Assembly: GCA_037127255.1 (NCBI GenBank)
Contig: JBANSL010000003.1
Coordinates: forward strand, 46,373,314-46,437,313
Source of the DNA: Persicaria tinctoria
Taxonomy: Eukaryota; Streptophyta; Magnoliopsida; Caryophyllales; Polygonaceae
Direction: 5' to 3'
DNA length: 64,000 bases
Shown: positions 10,701-22,104 of the stretch, piece by piece
Numbering within the stretch: the stretch's first letter is position 1
Layout of the letters: each line of letters begins with the position of its first letter
The notes under the pieces: model-generated
Database searches by the model: none
Told to the model about the DNA's origin: nothing
Seen by the model: the letters and a program-made list of their open reading frames with translations, nothing else
Made by a program: the position numbers and the translations under genes

Positions 10701-11481
10701 CTTGAGGATCATTAAATCTCAGTACAAAGTAAGTCGGAACAAGCCTCGAACCAGCCGGTGGAAGATAGATGATAGAGATGGATTTCGGTGGAATATTTTT
10801 GGTATTTTTTTGTGATAATGATAAAACTCAGATTTGGGGGAAAAGAAACTGAATTTTATAAAGGATAGGTGAACAAAAACAAGTGGATATGACTCACCAC
10901 AAGTTCTTGAACATAGATCAAGTACAAACGGATATTACGCACCGAAAATACAAGATCGGGCCTTCGATATTACTCACGAAGGAGATGAAGTTTTCAAGCT
11001 TCAAACAAAGGATATAAACCTGGTTTTTTGATGATAATTTCGTGCCCTCTAATGGCCATAAGGGCTGAGTAATATAGAGCAAGTTTGTGGACAACTTGTG
11101 CATGCTTGGGAAAAGGTGGCTTGCATTAAATGCAATCTTGGAAGTTGTTCTCTGCACAAAACCACTAGCTGCATGGGGGATGTATTCCATGATGTCTTCT
11201 CTTCCCAATGTGCATTTAAATGCATGAGAAGTTTGAATTTGAATTAGATTTGGCTCCATAATAAATAGCGGGAACTCTTGGGCTGCGGGTTGCGATCTTC
11301 AATTTGTTGTAAACTTGTGAATGATTGACCTTGATCTTCATAGTTTATGGAAATGGTTAAGAGTCCTTGAAGAAGGCCGGCTTGAAGACGTCTTGCCCGA
11401 GCTCGAGTGATGGATCCGAGAGGCTGCTCATTTGGAGATTCGGTAGGTCTAGCTTCTTGTTTGATCCTAGTTGTGATCACA
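10701..11481 (-). repeat. Family C 3' LTR region (left edge not determined)
   Basis: On the minus strand an LTR starts TGTGATCACAAC at 11481, directly after a purine tract that follows the family C integrase. It contains the last integrase codons down to 11244. The other LTR end lies somewhere left of 11244, but no second copy is in the window to define it. No other coding signal is seen in 10701-11243. Confidence 0.5.
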
Positions 11482-12065
11482 TCATCCTCCCTTCCTTGAA
11501 AAGGATTCGACCTCGAATCAGACCCGTCATCTTGTTCATCATCTCCTACAACAAAAGGAGACAAGTCAGCAACATTGAACACATCATGAACACCATACTC
11601 ACCGGGAAGCTCAATTTTGTAGGCATTGTTGTTGATCTTTTCAAGCACTTGAAATGGGCCATCTCCTCTTGGCTTCAGCTTTGAATTCCTCAATGTAGGA
11701 AATCGATCTTTTCTAAGGTGAATCCATACAAGATCACCCGGTTCAAAGATGACTTCCTTTCTTCCTTTGTTAGCTTGATGCACATATTGGGCAGTCATCT
11801 TTTCAAGTTGCAAATGAGTGGACTCGTGCAAACTGTTGATTTGCTCAGTTTGGGTTGCTCCTTCAACACTTTCTTGATCTTTCATGGAGTGGGAAACCAA
11901 GTCAAGAGGAGTGACGGGATTCTTGCCATACACAACTTCAAATGGTGTCTTCTTGGTGGCCGAGTGGACTGACCAATTGTAGGCAGATTCAACAAAAGCA
12001 AGACATTCTTCCCACCTACGAAGGTTAGTTTTCCACAAAGATCGAAGCAAAGCACCAAGAGTTCT
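11244..12065 (-). pseudogene. Family C integrase C-terminal half
   Basis: Continues the integrase after a frameshift near 12066. It shows the end of the core ([26 protein letters not shown]), the GPF module (RGDGPFQVLEKINNNAYKIELPG), a V-F-N-V-A-D-L motif, DSRSNPFQ, and a tail with SITRARARR that lies inside the LTR. About four bases appear lost at the frameshift (after GQTEV) compared with the A6 integrase. The product would not be made as one enzyme. Gypsy integrase identity is firm. Confidence 0.85.
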
Positions 12066-13101
12066 ATAACTTCAGTTTGTCCATCCATTTGAGGATGACA
12101 AGAGGTAGAGAAAAGCAACTTAGTTCCTAGTTTAGACCAAAGTGTTTTCCACAAATAACTAAGAAACTTAGCATCAAGATCAGAGACAATGGTCTTAGAA
12201 ATTTCATGCAATCTAACAACATCTTTAAAGAACAAATCAGCAACATGGGAAGCATTGTTGGTTTTATTACATGCAATGAAATGAGCCATATTGGAAAACC
12301 GATCAACCACAACAAAAATAGAATCTCTCCCTCTTTTGGAACGAGGAAGTCCCAACACAAAATCCATGGAAATGTCTTCCCAAGGAGCATGAGGAATAGG
12401 CAGGGGTGTGTACAATCCATGAGGATTCATTTTGGACTTAGCACTTAAACAAGTAGTACATGCAACACAAAACTTCTCTACATCCCTATGCATGCGAGGC
12501 CAAAAGAAGTGATCCTTCAAAGTATTCAAGGTTTTGGTAACATCAAAATAACCCATTAAACCACCTCCATTAGCATCATGAACAAGCAACCTACGAATGA
12601 AACTAGTAGGGATGCAAATCTTTTCACACTTAAAGAGATAACCATCATGCATATAAAACTGATCACTACTACCCTTATCCACGCTAATGTGATAGATTTC
12701 ACCAAAATCAGCATCATTAGCATATAATTCAGGCATGAAAGCAAAGCTCAACATTTTAGCATCTAGGGTAGAGATAAGAGAATACCTCCTTGAGAGTGCA
12801 TCAGCCACTACATTGTCTCCCCCCTTCTTGTACTTGATCACAAATGGGAAAGCTTCTATGAATTCAAGCAATAAAGTAGAAACACTTAGTGGAGGTAGAT
12901 AATTCAAATCTTGGGAAACAAACAAATTATCTTTAAAAAGCACAAGAAAGCATGTTTTACTTCCCTGAATTGCATACTCCACTTCTTTCGCCTTAGCTAG
13001 GAGAATCTGGTGAGAACTAGCCATGTTTGAACCGATGGCGAGCTTTTTCTTTTGCTTTCTTCTCTCCAAGTTAGCTATAGGAAGAAGTGTGATTTTCTTA
13101 T
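12066..13101 (-). pseudogene. Family C: pre-RT remnant fused to RNase H end and integrase core
   Basis: From the insertion point the frame reads protease-downstream sequence ([13 protein letters not shown]), then jumps to the end of RNase H ([27 protein letters not shown]). The HHCC finger follows ([17 protein letters not shown]...CTTCLSAK), then the integrase core with D in SMDFVLG, D in VSDLDAKF and E in GQTEV. RT and most of RNase H, about 350 residues in A6, are absent. The frame breaks near 12066, so the enzyme is dead here. Confidence 0.82.
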
Positions 13102-14092
13102 TGATGCGGGACCATCCAAGACACCTCCGGACACACCTATGATTCGAGCTCGTGAGAAGGAAGTCATCCTCAAGAGGAAGAAGAAGGCTCCACCATGGGA
13201 GATGCTCCAAAGGTGCAAGCTTGGATTAATCACGTTTTAGACGTTTGACAGCTTTTCGACGTCTCTGTAAAATGGGTCGTACGGATTCAATATTGATCGG
13301 ATTGAGGCGTGCCATACCTTGTTGGAACGAGGATGAAGAGATCTACAACTTTGCTGTTGAAGGTTTTTCCAGATTCGTCCTATAGCTTGGCCGAAATCCA
13401 CATTCTTTGAGCTGCTGCTGATTTTGACGGGATTTATTTATGTTTTGGAACATTATATTTATTTCCTATTTTAGTATTAGTTTTACTTAAGTTATTTTAG
13501 GAAACTTTAGATATTATTTTATTATTTCCATTAGATGTTAGTTTTATCTTATTCTATCATCTAACTCGGCCCAACAGCCCTGCGTGGCCTATATATTCCG
13601 AGTTCTCCTATTGTAATTCAATAAGAACATTATGAATAGAATTTAGATCTCTCAAATTGTGTGAAATACATGGAGTGTCTTGTTGATCCAACTAGAGCTG
13701 TGCTCGTTGATCATCGATTGGTATCTATCTAGCTTGGTTTGCTTTGTGTTCATCAACTTCGCAAGACTTGGTGATCCTAGTATTCACAAGCCCCCTTCTG
13801 GTGCTTCAAGTCGTCCGCTTGATTGTGTCGGATTGTAGAGGCGGGTTGTGTAGGCATTGGTATTGGTTCCTACCCTCTGAGGAGGCCTGGGGTCTTTATC
13901 TTGTGCTATCTTGATCATCTTGATTAAGTTCTTGCGTCTTCTTGTTTATTCTTGCTGCGTTTCTTGAGTTCTTGTTGGAATCTTGATCATTCTTGATTGT
14001 TTCTTGCAGATCTTGAGTCGTCTTGTTGAGTCTTTCCTTTAGTTCTTGCTTGTTGTCGAAGATCGGACCAACCCACGGCTAACCCCGTATCA
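13102..14092 (+). repeat. A-type LTR forming the left arm of a U5-U5 inverted pair
   Basis: Starts TGATGCGGGACC with CTTAT to its left and ends CCCCGTATCA. The first 150 or so bases match the A2 LTRs (14099-15252 and 18716-19869), but the U5 half is shorter and different. No internal region follows: six bases later another LTR begins in reverse. Confidence 0.88.
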
Positions 14093-14108
14093 AATATTTG
14101 ATACGGGG
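14083..14108. other. Palindromic U5-U5 LTR junction
   Basis: Two LTRs meet tail to tail as GTATCA-AAT-ATT-TGATAC. The six spacer bases are exactly AAT plus its complement, the three bases that lie between LTR and PBS in A elements and would be present on unprocessed cDNA ends. The palindrome arms extend more than 50 bp with one visible mismatch. Together with the CTTAT/CTTAC flanks this points to two cDNA ends joined before integration through the outer U3 ends. Confidence 0.8.
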
Positions 14109-15252
14109 TTAGCCGTAGGTTGGTCCGATCTTCGACAACAAGCAAGAACTGAACAAGACAAACAAGAACTCGATCAAGATCAATCAAGAACAGCAAGATT
14201 CGATTCAAGAAATAACCAAGATTGATCAAGAATCTCAAGAACGCAGCAAGAACAAAGAAAGACTCAAAGAAACTCGACAAGAATGCCAAGATTCGACCAA
14301 GAACTTGCAAGAACACCAAGATCCAAAGGCTGGACTCAATGTCGACTCAAAGAAATAACAAAGACTCGATAAAGATAGTAAAGACTCGAAATTTAAGATG
14401 TAAGAATTGAAAGACACGACCTGATAAGGACTGAGTCGATCTATGCAGCGCAAGATAAAGACCCCAGGCCTCCTCAGAGGGTAGGAACCAATACCAATGC
14501 CTACACAACCCGCCTCTACAATCCGACACAATCAAGCGGACAACTTGAAGCACCAGAAGGGGGCTTGTGAAAACTAGGATCACCAAGTCTTGCGAAGTTG
14601 ATGAACACAAAGCAAACCAAGCTAGATAGATACCAATCGATGATCAACGAGCACAGCTCTAGTTGGATCAACAAGACACTCCATGTATTTCACACAATTT
14701 GAGAGATCTAAATTCTATTCATAATGTTCTTATTGAATTACAATAGGAGATCTCGGAATATATAGGCCACGCAGGGCTGTTGGGCCGAGTTAGATGATAG
14801 AATAAGATAAAACTAACATCTAATGGAAATAATAAAATAATATCTAAAGTTTCCTAAAATAACTTAAGTAAAACTAATACTAAAATAGGAAATAAATATA
14901 ATGTTCCAAAACATAAATAAATCCCGTCAAAATCAGCAGCAGCTCAAAGAATGTGGATTTCGGCCAAGCTATAGGACGAATCTGGAAAAACCTTCAACAG
15001 AAAAGTTGTAGATCTCTTCGTCCTCGTTCCAACAAGGTATGGCACGCCTCAATCCGATCAATATTGAATCCGTACGACCCATTTTACAGAGACGTCGAAA
15101 AGCTGTCAAACGTCTAAAACGTGATTAATCCAAGCTTGCACCTTTGGAGCATCTCCCATGGTGGAGCCTTCTTCTTCCTCTTGAGGATGACTTCCTTCTC
15201 ACGAGCTCGAATCATAGGTGTGTCCGGAGGTGTCTTGGATGGTCCCGCATCA
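14099..15252 (-). repeat. A2 3' LTR
   Basis: Reverse LTR. Its right edge (U3) is followed by the complement of the purine tract AAGAAAGGGAGA. It pairs with 18716-19869. Confidence 0.9.
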
Positions 15253-16082
15253 ATCTCCCTTTCTTGAAAAGGATTCGTCCTCGAATCCAAGGTCACATTT
15301 GATTCCGCAAAGGCATCCACACGAACTCCTGGATCGAAAACCTCATGTCCATGGAAACTCATCTCAAGACCAATTGATGTAGGGATTGACCACTCCTTGA
15401 TAGTCTCAGCTTCATCTATAAAATCAAGAAAAGAAATTTGATTAGTGCACAATTCAGATTTCATATTAATGTCATGATGTGCTAACTGAATATGCACTTG
15501 AGCTTGATCATTAATCCCTAAGTTTCCATCATATGCTAGCAAGTTTTCATCCTTTGTCAAGGCTGAATTTTCAATTATCTCAATGCTAGCAATATTAGAA
15601 GAAGTTTCATCATCAATGATCATATTAGAAACTATGCCTTCTTCTAAGCATGTAGTATGACATAAATCTTTTCTTTGATTATCATCACAAGGCATAGGTT
15701 GAACATTTAAATCAATCAAAGAATCATCATTCTCATATTCAATGCAAACATTATCATGATCATAGGCAAGTAAATTAAGATTTTGATCATTTTTATCAAC
15801 ATGCTCTTTAATTTCAGCAATAAGAGAATTATCTATGGTAGAAGAAACATTAAGTTGAGTAGAAATAGGATGATTTTCTTCCCTTTCAGTTGGTGGCACT
15901 GCAACTCTAAGTGGGACTCCTTGTCCAAACACCGTATTAGAGCCAAAACGCCGAAGCTCATATGCCGTAAAGCTTTCATCCAACTTAACCAATTCTTCAT
16001 TGGTTTTCACCACATTCTCATTTACCTTAGCTAACATCGCCATGAAGGTATTGTACCAATCATTGCCCTGGTTAATAGACAT
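15114..16082 (-). CDS. A2 mini-ORF: Gag N-terminus fused to pseudo-protease
   Basis: Start chosen at the ATG ending at 16082 (MSINQGND), matching the MS-NQG start of sister elements; an in-frame ATG five codons upstream also exists. Same plan as the A1 frame: a short Gag-like N-terminus with coiled-coil-like K/N/E-rich helices, no Gag core or zinc knuckle. The pseudo-protease follows (PCDDNQ, then MIIDDETS in place of the A6 DGGS motif), then an acidic stretch and DSRTNPFQE. The last 46 codons lie inside the LTR, with PMIRARE in place of the autonomous PMTRARA. Uninterrupted, so recently functional or under constraint. No catalytic role is expected. Confidence 0.75.
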   Translation of the reverse strand: MSINQGNDWYNTFMAMLAKVNENVVKTNEELVKLDESFTAYELRRFGSNTVFGQGVPLRVAVPPTEREENHPISTQLNVSSTIDNSLIAEIKEHVDKNDQNLNLLAYDHDNVCIEYENDDSLIDLNVQPMPCDDNQRKDLCHTTCLEEGIVSNMIIDDETSSNIASIEIIENSALTKDENLLAYDGNLGINDQAQVHIQLAHHDINMKSELCTNQISFLDFIDEAETIKEWSIPTSIGLEMSFHGHEVFDPGVRVDAFAESNVTLDSRTNPFQEREIDAGPSKTPPDTPMIRAREKEVILKRKKKAPPWEMLQRCKLGLITF

Positions 16083-17078
16083 TGCAAATAAAGACAAACA
16101 CGGAACTATGTCAAGATTAGCAAAATAGAAACAACCTCACAATGTGTTTCGCTCACACTCCCTCTCTAATTGGTATGTCACGCTTGTTGTGGCAAACCGC
16201 TTTGGGCAAATCAACTACCAAGCAAAACAAGGCAATCAAGGTATGTAATGAATGAAACAACGCAGGAGAGTACTCAACAAGGGCTGTAGAGAATTCGATG
16301 TAAGCAACAAACTTAGATCCAAGCAAAACAGATGGGAAATTGCAAGGAATCACTCGACACAAACTAAGGTGCACTCGACAAGGGTCTAATGCACTCGACA
16401 CACACAAAAGTGAACTCAGTAAGGACTGTGATCACTCGACACAAGCTGTTATGTACTCGACAGTAGCAAATAGCACTCAATAGTACTCGATCAAGGAGTA
16501 GAGTATTCGACACAAACTAAGGTGCACTCGACAAGGGTCTAATGCACTCGACACACACAAAAGTGAACTCAGTAAGGACTGTGATCACTCGACTCAATCA
16601 AAGCAAATACACAACAGTACTCGATCAAGGAGAGAAAGAGCACTTCGACACAAAAGAAAATAAGAAAACAAAAGAAAGCTTGGAAATTTACCTCTTTTGA
16701 TTGAAAACCTTTAAGTTAGGACGTTGTAGTTGCAGGGTAGAGTTTCAATTTTGTGGAGGTGTATGTGTTTGGGATTGGGTATGTCGACTAGGGCTGATAA
16801 GAAGGGGTTCACCAATTGTCCTTGGGAGCTTTCTTGCACTAGATCAAACAAACACTTTCCCTTTTTTTTTTTTTGACTTACTTTTACCCCTAGTGAATTT
16901 TATCCTCCTAGGTCCAAGTTTTAATGATAGATTTCGAAACTGATTTTTTTTTTTTTTTATATACTAATGCAAGAAAGACTCTAAATATGTAATAGGACTC
17001 GAAAATCTGAATATGGTGGTGATAGAAGATAAAAATTCAGCCCTAATGAAAAGATATAGATAGAATGGGTAATTTAGG
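16083..17078 (-). other. A2 leader, ORF-proximal part
   Basis: Noncoding. It holds degenerate ACTCGACA units (complement of TGTCGAGT). A block of about 85 bp is present twice (about 16345-16440 and 16507-16600), where A7 has it once. Further right are the conserved A/T-runs and the complement of GTAAGT near 16876. Confidence 0.65.
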
Positions 17079-18229
17079 TGATACGGGGTTAGCCGTAGGT
17101 TGGTCCGATCTTCGACAACAAGCAAGAAACTCAAGAAAGATAACAAGACTTAATCAAGAATGCAAGAACCAAATCTGACGCAGCCAAGAAAGCTTCAAGA
17201 ATCGATCAAGAAATCTGCAAGATCAATCAAGAAGTTAAAGAACGGAAGCAAGAACGAATAAAGACTCAACAAGATCAGCAAGATTCGACCAAGAAGTAAT
17301 CAAGATCGATCAAGATTCTCAAGAACGCAACAAGACTCGAAATTAAAGAACAAGAATGGAAAGACACGACCTGATATGGACTGAGTCGATCTATGTAGCA
17401 CAAGATAAAGACCCCAGGCCTCCTCAGAGGGTAGGAACCAATACCAATGCCTACACAACCCGCCTCTACAATCCGACACAATCAAGCGGACAACTTGAAG
17501 CACCAGAAGGGGGCTTGTGGATACTAGATTCACCAAGTCTTGCGAAGTTGATGAACGGCAAAGCAAACCAAGCTAGATCAAACCAATTCGATGATCAACG
17601 AGCACAGCTCTAGTTGGATCAACAAGACACTCCATGTGTTTCACACAATTTGAGAGATCTAAATTCTATTCATAATGTTCTTATTGAATTACAATAGGAG
17701 AACTCGGAATATATAGGCCACGCAGGGCTGTTGGGCCGAGTTAGATGATAGAATAAGATAAAACTAACATCTAATGGAAATAATAATAATAACCTTAAAG
17801 TTTCCTAAAATAACTTAAGTAAAAGAAATACTAAAAATAGGAAATAAACATAATGTTCAAGACTTAATTAAAATCCCGTCAAAACAGTGACAGCTTGCAA
17901 AGATGTGCATTTTCGTCCAATCTCGAGGTCGAATCTGGAAAAACCTTCAACAGCAAAGTTGTAGATCTCTTCGTCCTCGTTCCAACAAGGTATGGCACGC
18001 CTCAATCCGATAAATATTGAATCCGTACGACCCATTTTACAGAGACGTCGAAAAGCTGTCAAATGACTATGAACGAACCAAAACGTCATTTAATCCAAGC
18101 TTGCACCTTGGGACTTCTTCCCATGGTGGAGCCTTCTTCTTCCTCTTGAGAAGGACATCATCCTCATAATCTCGAATCATAGGTGTGTCCGGAGGTGTCG
18201 TTGATGATGGCTTGGATGGTCCCGCATCA
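17079..18229 (-). repeat. Solo A-type LTR inside A2 leader
   Basis: Complete reverse LTR (TGATACGGGG to CCCGCATCA). The flanks TTAGG (left) and ATAGG (right) are an imperfect 5-bp duplication. Leader sequence continues on both sides. Confidence 0.82.
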
Positions 18230-18715
18230 ATAGGTAATAGGATCTATCTTGTGCCTTTTGTGATAGTTGATAGATATAATGGAAATTAATATCCAACAAC
18301 TTATAAAATCTGATTTTAGGCAATTGATAAATGGAATTAGATAAAAGATAAATCAAAATTCCAAAGATAGAATAGATAAACAAAAGGATAGTAAAGATAG
18401 AACAAACTAGGGTTTGGCCTTGTGTGGTGTAGTAGAATCGGCCAAAGGAGGACTATGGGGACAATGAATGCCGTCGGCTATAGGGTGTTCACAAGGGCTG
18501 TGCGCACCACTTTGGTCGACTCCACGGTCTCGGCTAGGCTTTGTGTTTAGGCTATGCAACCACAAACAATCACAAACTCAAGATTAGTAATTTAATCAAA
18601 AAGGATGCAAGAAGTAAATAACCAAACAAAGAAAGACTCTATTTTTGTGTTTTTGTGTTTATGAAAAGAAAAAGACTCAATCTTGATGTCGGAAACCAAA
18701 GCTCTGATGCCAATT
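18230..18715 (-). other. A2 leader, LTR-proximal part with PBS
   Basis: AT-rich noncoding leader ending with the complement of TGGCATCAGAGC (18701-18712), a PBS variant with C for T at position 4, then ATT and the LTR. No gene is seen. Confidence 0.75.
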
Positions 18716-19869
18716 TGATACGGGGTTAGCCGTAGGTTGGTCCGATCTTCGACAACAAGCAAGAACTGAACAAGACAAACAAGAACTCGATCAAGATCAA
18801 TCAAGAACAGCAAGATTCGATTCAAGAAATAACCAAGATTGATCAAGAATCTCAAGAACGCAGCAAGAACAAAGAAAGACTCAAAGAAACTCGACAAGAA
18901 TGCCAAGATTCGACCAAGAACTTGCAAGAACACCAAGATCCAAAGGCTGGACTCAATGTCGACTCAAAGAAATAACAAAGACTCGATAAAGATAGTAAAG
19001 ACTCGAAATTTAAGATGCAAGAATTGAAAGACACGACCTGATAAGGACTGAGTCGATCTATGCAGCGCAAGATAAAGACCCCAGGCCTCCTCAGAGGGTA
19101 GGAACCAATACCAATGCCTACACAACCCGCCTCTACAGTCCGACACAATCAAGCGGACAACTTGAAGCACCAGAAGGGGGCTTGTGAAAACTAGGATCAC
19201 CAAGTCTTGCGAAGTTGATGAACACAAAGCAAACCAAGCTAAAACAAACCAATTCGATGATCAACGAGCACAGCTCTAGTTGGATCAACAAGACACTCCA
19301 TGTATTTCACACAATTTGAGAGATCTAAATTCTATTCATCATGTTCTTATTGAATTACAATAGGAGAACTCGGAATATATAGGCCACGCAGGGCTGTTGG
19401 GCCGAGTTAGATGATAGAATAAGATAAAACTAACATCTAATGGAAATAATAAAATAATATCTAAAGTTTCCTAAAATAACTTAAGTAAAACTAATACTAA
19501 AATAGGAAATAAATATAATGTTCCAAAACATAAATAAATCCCGTCAAAATCAGCAGCAGCTCAAAGAATGTGGATTTCGGCCAAGCTATAGGACGAATCT
19601 GGAAAAACCTTCAACAGCAAAGTTGTAGATCTCTTCGTCCTCGTTCCAACAAGGTATGGCACGCCTCAATCCGATCAATATTGAATCCGTACGACCCATT
19701 TTACAGAGACGTCGAAAAGCTGTCAAACCTCTAAAACGTGATTAATCCAAGCTTGCACCTTTGGAGCATCTCCCATGGTGGAGCCTTCTTCTTCCTCTTG
19801 AGGATGACTTCCTTCTCACGAGCTCGAATCATAGGTGTGTCCGGAGGTGTCTTGGATGGTCCCGCATCA
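18716..19869 (-). repeat. A2 5' LTR
   Basis: Reverse LTR with PBS on its left. Its U3 end (CCCGCATCA) abuts CTTAC of the family C element, giving the right boundary of the composite insertion. Confidence 0.9.
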
Positions 19870-20592
19870 CTTACCTTCCATTTGGAATGTGTGCTCATTG
19901 GTGACTCCATTGTGGATGACACCACGATCATATTGCCACGGTCTCCCTAGAAGAAGGTGACACGCTGTCATGGAAAGAACATCACAAAGGATCTCATCTG
20001 TATACCCTTCAATTGCAAATGCAATCATGGCTTGCTTATCAACTCTTAGAGGTGCCTTGGAATTCAGCCAATTCAAGGTGTATGGCTGCGGATGTGGGCT
20101 GCATTTGAGGTTGAACCTATCTACAACCTCTTGATCAATAAGATTACAACAAGATCCTTCATCAACTATAACACTACATACCTTGTCTTTCATGAGGCAT
20201 CGAGTATGGAAGATGCTCTCTCTTTGAGTGGGTAAAGAAGGAGCATCATTGGAGATCAATGCTCTCTTTACCACAAAACACTGTCCAACAGCAGCATTAG
20301 CATGAATCTCCTCTTTCTCATCTTCTAAGGTTGGCTTTTCTTGGCTCTCCTCCTTAGATTCATACTCTCCTTGATCGTGGGGTAGCACTTGCTTTCGATT
20401 ACGACATCCTCTAGAAAAATTACCCTTACCCCAATACTTATCAAGCTTTTCATGTAGGACTCTCAATATGCCTTCCTTAGTTTTCTCATACTCTTGTTGT
20501 CTCTGAGCTGCATATTCTTCCCTAAATTGTCGAAGAATGGCTTGTAAATCAGCTAGGGTGGCAACTCTTCCTTCATTTCCTGCATTAGACAT
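19870..20592 (-). pseudogene. Family C Gag N-terminus fused to protease
   Basis: Minus-strand frame from an ATG at 20592. The first 75 or so residues are a glutamine-rich helical segment like the start of a Gag. The Gag core and zinc knuckle are skipped, and the frame goes on to an acidic linker and a gypsy aspartic protease: FHTRCLMKDKVCSVIVDEGSCCNL, later CHLLLGRPWQYDR. The catalytic motif reads D-E-G-S rather than D-G-G-S, so activity is doubtful. The frame is cut at MEGK by the A insertion and continues in the 13101 piece. The Gag-core deletion parallels the mini elements of family A. Confidence 0.78.
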
Positions 20593-22036
20593 GTTTTCCT
20601 ACACACAAAATGCACAAACAAAAGGGAAAAACAAAGAAGAACCGAGAAAATCACAAAAACATGCAAACACGTTAGGGTTAGAAATCAAAAGATCTCTCGC
20701 TCACCTCCCTCATATTTTTTTCACTCATGAATTTTTCTTTTGGGGGTGAAACTCTCCCTCACTTTGAATGTGATCTCACTTCACTCAAAACTCAGATTGT
20801 AAGCACACAAGTAGGCAAACGACACTTTTTCAAGCAAGCGATGTGAGGATGCTTCTTCCTTGCTAGAACAAGGTCTATCTCCGCTGAGGCAATGCACTTA
20901 GTGATGTTGTCCTGGAAACTCACACAAAGTATCAAAAGCACAAGCCAAGGCAAGCCCAAAGGCGAGTATTTACCAAATTCCAAAATCAAGTAAGTAATGC
21001 TCGAATGGGAAAGGGTAAACAAGGTTTAGACAAGGCAAGGATCAAGGCTTGGAGTAGCTAGTGATATGATGAGAATGTCTTATTTTCGAGAACAACAACA
21101 ACACAACTTGCACTTCAAATGCTCACAACTTGCAGCAAAAGATAAGAAGCTGGTAAGATGTCAGTGTGGAGTTACATGTCGTTACTACACGTCTTTGACT
21201 GATTACAATCCTAGTAGAAGATTCATATGATGTGGTAATGGTGCGGGACGAACATCGTTGGCACTTTCGCCCTTTGCCAAATAGTAATAATATCCAAACT
21301 TAAACACACAACCAATAGATTAGGCAACCAATCACTTGATAAACCAAATAACTACTAGTATAGCGATGAAGTCCGGTGTTGAACCCACAGGGAGAAGCGA
21401 TTTCCTAATCAATAACTCTAAGCAAAGACTCTTATTGCAAAGCAATGATTCGTAACAAGTAGCAAAGATGTAAAAGTAACCATATTTATGATTGCGAAGT
21501 AAATTGATATCAAATTAGAAAGAACATTTCACCTGCAATTTTCTGACAATGGTTGGAATTCATGGTTCTAGGATTGATCTATTAATTATTCATATTTCTA
21601 GGTCTACTTTACAAAAGTTGAGAGATTCGCAAATATTCTCTCATCTTATTCAATATCACTAAAAATAGCATTAAGGACTCAAGTAATCAAGACCAATTGG
21701 CACATTGTCTCAACCCAATTAAGACTAATAGGCGCATATCGAACTCAACCCTAATCGAATATCCCCAACATAGATCAACTGAAATCATCCACTACAAAGA
21801 CAAAGAGACATCACTATCATCAATACCTTTGTTTACTATCAAGAAAACAACAACGAATTCATAGCTAAGATGCAATTCCTAACATGTTGATCTGGCATAG
21901 AAAGGAACACAAATATAAATTAAGCACAAGATGATAACTAAGAACATGAATAATCAAATAGAATCAAATCCTCACAATCCAAACAACCATGTCTACAAAT
22001 CACAGGCGAAACTACGAGTTTAGCAACTCATAAGCC

Positions 22037-22104
<68 letters not shown>

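Larger units (their letters stand above)
14099..19869 (-). mobile_element. Element A2: non-autonomous mini element, reverse strand
   Basis: Two reverse LTRs of equal length, 1154 bp (14099-15252 and 18716-19869), enclose a mini-ORF and leader; a solo LTR sits in the leader. About ten differences were noticed between the LTRs. The right flank (CTTAC) pairs not with the left edge of A2 but with CTTAT left of the LTR at 13102, so A2 and that LTR entered as one unit. Confidence 0.87.
11232..20592 (-). mobile_element. Family C gypsy element, internally deleted and split by an A insertion
   Basis: Minus strand: a 241-codon Gag-edge/protease piece (19870-20592), the 13102-19869 insertion, then an integrase-containing piece (11244-13101). 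The protein reads across the insertion point (MEGK before it, K-I-T-L-L-P after). The flanks CTTAT (13097-13101) and CTTAC (19870-19874) form an imperfect 5-bp TSD. The Gag core with zinc knuckle, and the RT plus most of RNase H, are missing. Confidence 0.75.

Noticed and set aside
10918..11259. Possible host gene on the minus strand
   Set aside because: 113-codon frame without recognisable domain, lying in the probable family C LTR.
21250..21420. Athila/Tat-like LTR end
   Set aside because: A stretch resembling a CCCTGTGGGTTC-type motif on the minus strand was seen, but no matching PBS or coding region nearby supports it.
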